Source: Dehalococcoidia bacterium
GTDB lineage: Bacteria > Chloroflexota > Dehalococcoidia > Lucifugimonadales > UBA3495
NCBI GenBank assembly: GCA_002746355.1
Contig: NVWX01000021.1
Span: 58,164 to 67,101, forward strand
DNA: 8,938 nt
Direction of reading: 5' to 3'
Under the pieces are notes generated by a model. It saw only the letters and a program-made list of their open reading frames with translations, ran no database searches and was not told the DNA's origin. The translations under genes and the position numbers were made by a program. Below, in pieces: positions 5,590-8,938 of the stretch. Positions within the stretch are counted from its first letter, which is position 1. Each line of letters begins with the position of its first letter.

Positions 5590-5855
5590 GCACCAGATTT
5601 AGGCTTTCGTGCTGTAACTCAAGTCAATGAAAATGACCGCAAGGGCGGTGCATCACAGGGACTTATACGCAACATAGTCCGGCGGTGGATTCACCGAAAG
5701 CCGGTATGGGTCAATTTTGATCGGTGTTATTTTACCCACTCGGTTTCGCCTCAATATCGTGCTTGGAATGATATACTCCGCTCGCGGTATCGGAGAGCGG
5801 TTTATCGACCGTCCGGGAGCAAATGCCCAGGCTCGAAACGAATGTGCGGTGAACG
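5590..5855. other. Divergent intergenic region, TlpA-like / TPR gene
   Basis: The remainder of the roughly 300-base divergent gap. It holds no supported gene. On the plus strand, TATACT at 5772-5777 could serve as a -10 for the TPR gene, but no matching -35 is found. Just downstream, CCGCTC (5778-5783) and GAGCGG (5795-5800) form a short inverted repeat with an 11-base loop that could be a leader hairpin or operator. Confidence 0.3.
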
Positions 5856-6722
5856 ATGGCGACGAATCAGCCTAAACCCGAACGTTCCGGGTTTTACTAC
5901 AATTTAGGGGTAGCCTACTACGCGCTTGGCCAACTCGAAAGCGCTCGGGAAAGCTACGATGAGGCTGTTCGCATCAACCCCGAATACCACGAGGCCTACC
6001 ACAACCGGGGGAACGTCTACCACGACCTGGGCCAGAACACGCGCGCCATAGAGGACTACGATCAGGCCATCCAGCGCAATCCGGAGTATTCGGCGGCCTA
6101 CAATAATCGGGGGATCGCCTATTACGATCTGGGCGAACATTGGCGCGCCATCAACGACTACGATGAGGCCATCCGGATCAATCCCGAATACGTCGTGGCC
6201 CACAACAACCGCGGAAACGCCTACCTGGCCGTAGGAGAACATGCGCAGGCCATCGCAGACTACGATGAAGCAATCTCTTTGGACCCCGAGAATGTGGCCG
6301 CTTTCAGCAACCGGGGGACCGCCTACCATGCCCTGGGTGAGAATGAGCGGGCCATCGAGGACTATGACGAGGTGATCCGCATCAATCCCGACTATGCCGC
6401 GGCCTACAACAACCGGGGCAACGCCTACAACGACCTGGAACAATTCCAGCGGGCCATCGATGAATACGATGAGGCTATCCGACTCGACCCCAGCGACCCT
6501 GACGTTTACATAAACCGGGGAAACATCCTCGCCGGTATGGAAGAATACGAACGAGCCGTTGAAGACTACGACCATGCCATACGCATCGATCCCAACTATC
6601 CGGATGCGTACCACAACCGGGGGATCGCGTACCACCGGCTCGGGCACTATGAAGAATCGGAGAGAGACCTTGCCAAGGTGGCCGAACTGCGGTCGCAGTC
6701 CGCTGACAGCCCGACCGGGTGA
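5856..6722 (+). CDS. Tetratricopeptide repeat protein, eight TPRs
   Basis: A 288-residue protein made almost entirely of eight tandem 34-residue TPR units, from about residue 11 to 282. The unit consensus is close to AAYNNRGNAYxxLGExxRAI, then xDYDEAIRINPEY. The highly regular NRG and DYDEAI positions put it in the Sel1-unlike, NRGxAY class of TPRs. TPR arrays form a right-handed superhelix that binds peptides or partner proteins. No signal peptide, membrane segment or catalytic domain is present, so it is probably a cytoplasmic scaffold; its partner is unknown. Repeats 2-7 are very alike, suggesting expansion by internal duplication. ATG 5856 has only a weak GGTGA 3 bases upstream and no better in-frame start. 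It ends at TGA and is followed 44 bases later by a strong terminator. Confidence 0.93.
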   Translation: MATNQPKPERSGFYYNLGVAYYALGQLESARESYDEAVRINPEYHEAYHNRGNVYHDLGQNTRAIEDYDQAIQRNPEYSAAYNNRGIAYYDLGEHWRAINDYDEAIRINPEYVVAHNNRGNAYLAVGEHAQAIADYDEAISLDPENVAAFSNRGTAYHALGENERAIEDYDEVIRINPDYAAAYNNRGNAYNDLEQFQRAIDEYDEAIRLDPSDPDVYINRGNILAGMEEYERAVEDYDHAIRIDPNYPDAYHNRGIAYHRLGHYEESERDLAKVAELRSQSADSPTG

Positions 6723-6766
6723 GGCCTGCTTGCCGCGTGATTGAGCGCAGTTACCGCAATCCTGAA

Positions 6767-6806
6767 AAAAAGACCCCGGCGGAATCGATTCCGCCGGGGT
6801 CTTTTT
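6767..6806. terminator. Bidirectional intrinsic terminator, perfect 40-base palindrome
   Basis: The first 20 bases (6767-6786) are the exact reverse complement of the last 20 (6787-6806). The stem is AAAAAGACCCCGGCGG and continues into a central ATCGAT, closing with a tiny TCGA-type loop. The outer A/T runs supply a U-tract in both directions. It sits between the convergent TPR gene (ends 6722) and coiled-coil gene (ends 6853) and should terminate both. Confidence 0.93.
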
Positions 6807-6852
6807 CATTTACCGTTGGCCCTACCCATTCGGGAAGGACATTTCGAAAGTG

Positions 6853-7671
6853 TCAGGCCGCTAAGCTCTTCTTGGGAGCCTTGGCCTTGGGCTTACCCGA
6901 TTCCACGCCGTTGGTGGCGGCAGAATGGCCGTCATCCGCATCGGCGCTTTCCAGCATCGGAGTCTCGGTGGCCACCGGAAAGTCGCCGTCGTCAGCGCTC
7001 AGCGCTTCGGCGGTCGAGCTCTTTCCGAATTCCTCTACGGTGGGCAGCAGATTGTTGCAGATCTCCATGACCGAGGCCCGGATTTCGTCTGTAACGCTCT
7101 GGGTAGTCTTCCGGATGAAGAACTCAGCCTCCAACCGGGCATTGGACTCGGTGCTATCGGCGCGGGTCTGGGACGCCTTGATGATGCCCTGGGCTTCCTG
7201 ACGGGCCTTGCCCAGAATCTCTTGGACCTCGCTGTTGGCGGAGCCCACATTGGCTTCGCTGTCGGACTTGGCCTTGTTCAGGAGCTTGTCGCTTTCCTCT
7301 TTGGCCTTGCTGACGAGCTTGTCGGAATCTGACTGGGCCTTGCTGAGCATCTTTTCGCTTTCAGAGCGGGCGCTGTTCAGCGTTTTCTCGCTTTCTGACA
7401 GGGCCTCAGCCGCGGCCTCACTGGTGACGGTCTCACTGCGGCGCTTTGCGCTGTCGATCGTCTGCTGAGCTTCCGCCTTTGCTTTCTCAGAGGCGTCGGC
7501 TATGATCTTGGCGCCCGCTGCTTCGGCTTCTTGCTTGGCATGGTCAGTGATCTCCTGCGCCAAAGCTTCAGCCTGGACAACGGTCCGCTCGGCGAGCTTT
7601 AGCAACATGGACTGCTTGTCTCCGGTTGCCTCTGGCTGCGTGCTGGCTTCCTCTTGATTGTTGTCTGCCAT
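6853..7671 (-). CDS. Hendecad-repeat coiled-coil protein of unknown function
   Basis: A 272-residue, strongly charged, Ala/Ser/Glu/Lys-rich protein with no recognised enzyme domain. Residues 1-20 are polar and probably disordered. Residues about 22-190 form a long coiled coil. Within this, residues 92-168 hold seven 11-residue repeats of the form S-[ED]-S-[ED]-K-x-[LV]-x-[SNK]-A-[RKQ], a hendecad pattern typical of right-handed or nearly straight coiled coils. Residues about 180-215 (EAEFFIRKTTQSVTDEIRAS and the helix after it) are less repetitive and may be the conserved end of the helical region. The tail is acidic and then Lys/Pro/Ala-rich (KPKAKAPKK). There is no signal peptide or membrane span. 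The look is that of DivIVA-like or ATP-synthase-b-like helical scaffolds, but no diagnostic motif supports either. ATG 7671 has GGGAG about 10 bases upstream. Confidence 0.85.
   Translation of the reverse strand: MADNNQEEASTQPEATGDKQSMLLKLAERTVVQAEALAQEITDHAKQEAEAAGAKIIADASEKAKAEAQQTIDSAKRRSETVTSEAAAEALSESEKTLNSARSESEKMLSKAQSDSDKLVSKAKEESDKLLNKAKSDSEANVGSANSEVQEILGKARQEAQGIIKASQTRADSTESNARLEAEFFIRKTTQSVTDEIRASVMEICNNLLPTVEEFGKSSTAEALSADDGDFPVATETPMLESADADDGHSAATNGVESGKPKAKAPKKSLAA
7168..7398 (-). repeat. Seven imperfect 33-base tandem units coding for hendecads
   Basis: The stretch encoding residues 92-168 of the coiled-coil protein is seven in-frame 33-base units. Each carries a variant of an AGC-GAx-AAG-CTx segment. 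The units are clearer at protein level than at DNA level, so the duplication is old and held by selection on the helix. Confidence 0.7.
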
Positions 7672-8179
7672 CAGAGTTCCGCTCCCTTAGTTAATTCGCT
7701 GGCCAATAACGAACTTGTGTCGCCAAAACTTAAGTAAAGTACCTTATTGGATGGGTGCCGACACACTTGGGGGAGTGTAATTCGGTATTCGTCGGGTGTC
7801 AAATATTACGATTGACAATAGAGTGCGAACACCTAACGATTCGCGAAAATTCCCGTACATAGACAATGGAAAGGCCTAATCGAATACGTAACGAACAACG
7901 AGACGCGATAGGTGATTTCGAAAATCCCATCCGGCGCCGAGAGACATAACCACGCTACCACCTGACGGACCAATGATCAACGTCGCCAGCCTGCCTAATC
8001 TGGCATAATGAACTTGCCGGGTCTGGCGAGACGGGATGAAGTCCTAGATTTGGCCCATGAACAGCGCCGTTCTGGGGTAGAATGCCCGGGCTAGTTAATG
8101 GCCTGGCAGATACACAAAGCACGCCGGGCGCGCAGGAGTCCGGGTCGGCGGCGGCCTCTTTATCAACAGCGGGGTAACG
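7672..8179. other. 508-base gene-free region with inverted repeats
   Basis: No open frame with a ribosome binding site is supported here. The DNA is visibly richer in A and T than the neighbours between about 7680 and 7970. It contains TTGACA at 7812-7817, a perfect -35 with only a poor -10 (TAACGA, 16 bases on). TTGACA is also half of an inverted repeat with TGTCAA (7797-7802). A wider pair, GGTGT (7795-7799) with ACACC (7830-7834), encloses it. ACACT/AGTGT (7763-7767, 7774-7778) is another small hairpin. Around 7984-8027 are repeated CGCCAG/CTGGCG-type complementary segments that could fold into a structured RNA. TAGAAT at 8078-8083 is a possible -10 for the small gene at 8180 but lacks a partner -35. 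I recognise no known RNA family. Confidence 0.4.
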
Positions 8180-8389
8180 ATGGACAACAACAAATGGGAG
8201 CGGCGCCTGGACAATTACCTTGATGGTTTGGAAGGGCCTTTGGCGGCGATCCCGGAGATCAAACAGAAATGGGGCACCCTCGCTTCGGTAGCGTTCACCC
8301 CGTTCGCAACGCTGTTGTTCGTTCTCAAAGTCGCGATAACCGCGCCTTGGGGCCTATTCTTGGTACTCGCCAGGTTCCTGGAGCGCTGA
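8180..8389 (+). CDS. Small membrane protein of unknown function
   Basis: A 69-residue protein with a charged, soluble N-terminus (MDNNKWERRLDNYLDGLEGP) and a hydrophobic stretch from about residue 32 to 67. Lys50 sits in the middle of this stretch, so it could be one long helix or two short ones lying in or on the membrane. It ends with the basic-acidic cap ARFLER. GGGGT lies about 5 bases before ATG 8180. I do not recognise the family and no partner is evident. The clear amphipathic-to-hydrophobic layout and the ribosome binding site make it more likely real than not. It ends at TGA, 128 bases before the next small gene. Confidence 0.6.
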   Translation: MDNNKWERRLDNYLDGLEGPLAAIPEIKQKWGTLASVAFTPFATLLFVLKVAITAPWGLFLVLARFLER

Positions 8390-8472
8390 TCCAGCCCAAG
8401 GCCGGCGCCTTCAGTCGGCTTCCTCTATTTCTCCTCGAAACCCCTCTCTGATTTCGTAGTTCTCCGCGCTTC

Positions 8473-8511
8473 ACTTCTGATAATCTGAAGAAAATCAGAA
8501 GTCAGAAGGAG
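8473..8511 (+). promoter_or_regulatory. Inverted and tandem repeat overlapping the ribosome binding site of the 95-residue gene
   Basis: ACTTCTGAT (8473-8481) is perfectly complementary to ATCAGAAGT (8494-8502), with a 12-base loop. The right arm contains TCAGAAG (8495-8501), which is immediately repeated in tandem (8502-8508). The second copy runs into the Shine-Dalgarno AAGGAG (8506-8511), 6 bases before GTG 8518. CTTCTGA could therefore pair with either copy, and pairing with the second would cover part of the ribosome binding site. Alternatively it is a protein-binding operator. Confidence 0.5.
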
Positions 8512-8517
8512 AAGATT

Positions 8518-8805
8518 GTGCTTGATAGCTCTCTTCGTGAAGAGAAAGCGACCCTGGAAGAACTGCTCTCGAAGCTTAAACCGATCGTGGACGAGTTCAT
8601 GTCGGTCGAGGTCAGGTTGCAACACATAAACGCCCTCTTGGGCATCGGCCCATCGGAGAACGGTGTTGACGGGCAGCCGCGGATAAACTGGGCGAAGCTA
8701 TGCCGGGAGAACGGGCTGAAGCTGCAGGGGGATTCTGGCCACCGGGTGTTGAAGAGGCTAAAACCGCAGGTCCACGACACTATCCACCACACGTGTGAAC
8801 TCTGA
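8518..8805 (+). CDS. Unrecognised 95-residue protein, possible helix-turn-helix
   Basis: GTG 8518 has an excellent Shine-Dalgarno (AAGGAG, 6 bases upstream), which is the main reason to believe this gene. Residues about 5-40 are predicted by eye to be a charged amphipathic helix or coiled coil (EEKATLEELLSKLKPIVDEF). A Gly-rich linker follows (GIGPSENGVDG). Residues about 58-90 could form two helices around a turn (INWAKLCRENGL, then GHRVLKRLKPQVHDTI), compatible with a small DNA-binding helix-turn-helix. The inverted repeat just upstream would suit autoregulation, which is inference. There is no signal peptide or membrane span. I do not recognise the family. It ends at TGA 15 bases before the 3' end of a convergent tRNA gene. 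Confidence 0.62.
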   Translation: MLDSSLREEKATLEELLSKLKPIVDEFMSVEVRLQHINALLGIGPSENGVDGQPRINWAKLCRENGLKLQGDSGHRVLKRLKPQVHDTIHHTCEL

Positions 8806-8819
8806 GCCGAAAAAGAGCT

Positions 8820-8894
8820 TGGAGCGGGCAATGGGATTCGAACCCACGACATCTTGCTTGGGAAGCAAGCACTCTACCCCTGAGTTACGCCCGC
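8820..8894 (-). tRNA. tRNA-Gly (anticodon CCC), 3' CCA encoded
   Basis: A full cloverleaf is readable on the minus strand. The acceptor is GCGGGCG/TGCCCGC (7 bp with one G-U), D-stem ACTC/GAGT with loop AGGGGTA, anticodon stem CTTGC/GCAAG with loop TTCCCAA (anticodon CCC at 8862..8860), a 5-base variable loop, and T-arm GTGGG-TTCGAAT-CCCAT. The discriminator base is U (8823), as usual for bacterial glycine tRNA. CCA is encoded at 8822..8820. It decodes GGG codons. No integrase or attachment-site duplication is seen at its 3' end. Confidence 0.97.
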
Positions 8895-8938
8895 TCGCTT
8901 TAGGAACGCAGGCAGGGGCGCCTGCTGGACAAGTATAT

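Noticed and set aside
5113..5907. Plus-strand 264-codon open frame
   Set aside because: It lies antisense to the low-complexity linker of the TlpA-like lipoprotein, then crosses the intergenic region into the start of the TPR gene. The TlpA reading has a signal peptide and a thioredoxin fold.
5904..6809. Minus-strand 301-codon open frame
   Set aside because: It is antisense to the TPR gene. Its length and Val/Asp/Gly repeats mirror the plus-strand repeats, and it runs through the terminator. It has no ribosome binding site or family likeness.
7168..7398. CRISPR array
   Set aside because: The 33-base units are imperfect, contiguous, in frame and without spacers; they encode a coiled coil.
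8820..8894. tRNA as an integration site of a mobile element covering the two small genes
   Set aside because: No integrase, no repeat of the tRNA 3' end and no other mobile-element genes are visible in the window.
1..8938. TGA reassigned genome-wide (for example to Trp or Gly)
   Set aside because: Several well-supported genes end at TGA at the expected family length, and both internal TGAs align with Cys rather than Trp or Gly.

Overview
The window is about 59% GC by eye and gene-dense, with genes on both strands. It reads as bacterial chromosome from an uncultured, free-living lineage. The gene set (luciferase-like flavin oxidoreductase, alpha/beta hydrolases, long Ser/Thr/Pro/Ala-rich lipoprotein linkers, TPR protein) reminds me of Chloroflexota of the SAR202/Dehalococcoidia type. 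That assignment is an impression; there is no marker gene here to prove it. No CRISPR array, insertion sequence, integrase or phage module is visible.

Layout. Positions 1-462 (minus strand) hold a single-domain rhodanese followed by the first codons of another gene that runs off the window. Positions 612-1154 (plus) hold an FKBP-type peptidyl-prolyl isomerase whose lipoprotein signal peptide is cut off from the catalytic domain by an in-frame TAG. Positions 1240-2289 (minus) encode a luciferase-like monooxygenase. Positions 2412-3200 (plus) encode an intact alpha/beta hydrolase. Positions 3254-5558 (minus) form a possible three-gene run: a TlpA/thioredoxin-like lipoprotein, an HExxH protein, and a second alpha/beta hydrolase that changes frame exactly at its nucleophile elbow. 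Positions 5856-6722 (plus) encode an eight-repeat TPR protein. It converges, across a perfectly palindromic terminator, on a hendecad-repeat coiled-coil protein at 6853-7671 (minus). After a 508-base gene-free stretch come two small plus-strand genes (a membrane protein and an unrecognised 95-residue protein) and a minus-strand tRNA-Gly(CCC).

The main discovery is two candidate selenoproteins. In the rhodanese, an in-frame TGA (202-204) replaces exactly the catalytic cysteine of the CxxGxR active-site loop, giving U-K-L-G-N-R. In the TlpA-like lipoprotein, an in-frame TGA (5043-5045) replaces exactly the first cysteine of the WCxxC motif, giving W-U-P-V-C. In both, the frame stays open with recognisable family sequence to a normal TAG or TAA stop. 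In both, a stem-loop with a G in the first or second loop position follows at the distance expected of a bacterial SECIS element. Several other genes here end at ordinary TGA stops, so genome-wide TGA reassignment is unlikely. Selenocysteine insertion is the best reading. It predicts selA, selB, selC and selD elsewhere in the genome; none is in this window.

Two other interruptions are less certain: the TAG in the FKBP lipoprotein linker, and the -1 frame change of the second hydrolase at a slippery-type G_GGT_TTT. Either could be recoding, gene decay or a sequence error.
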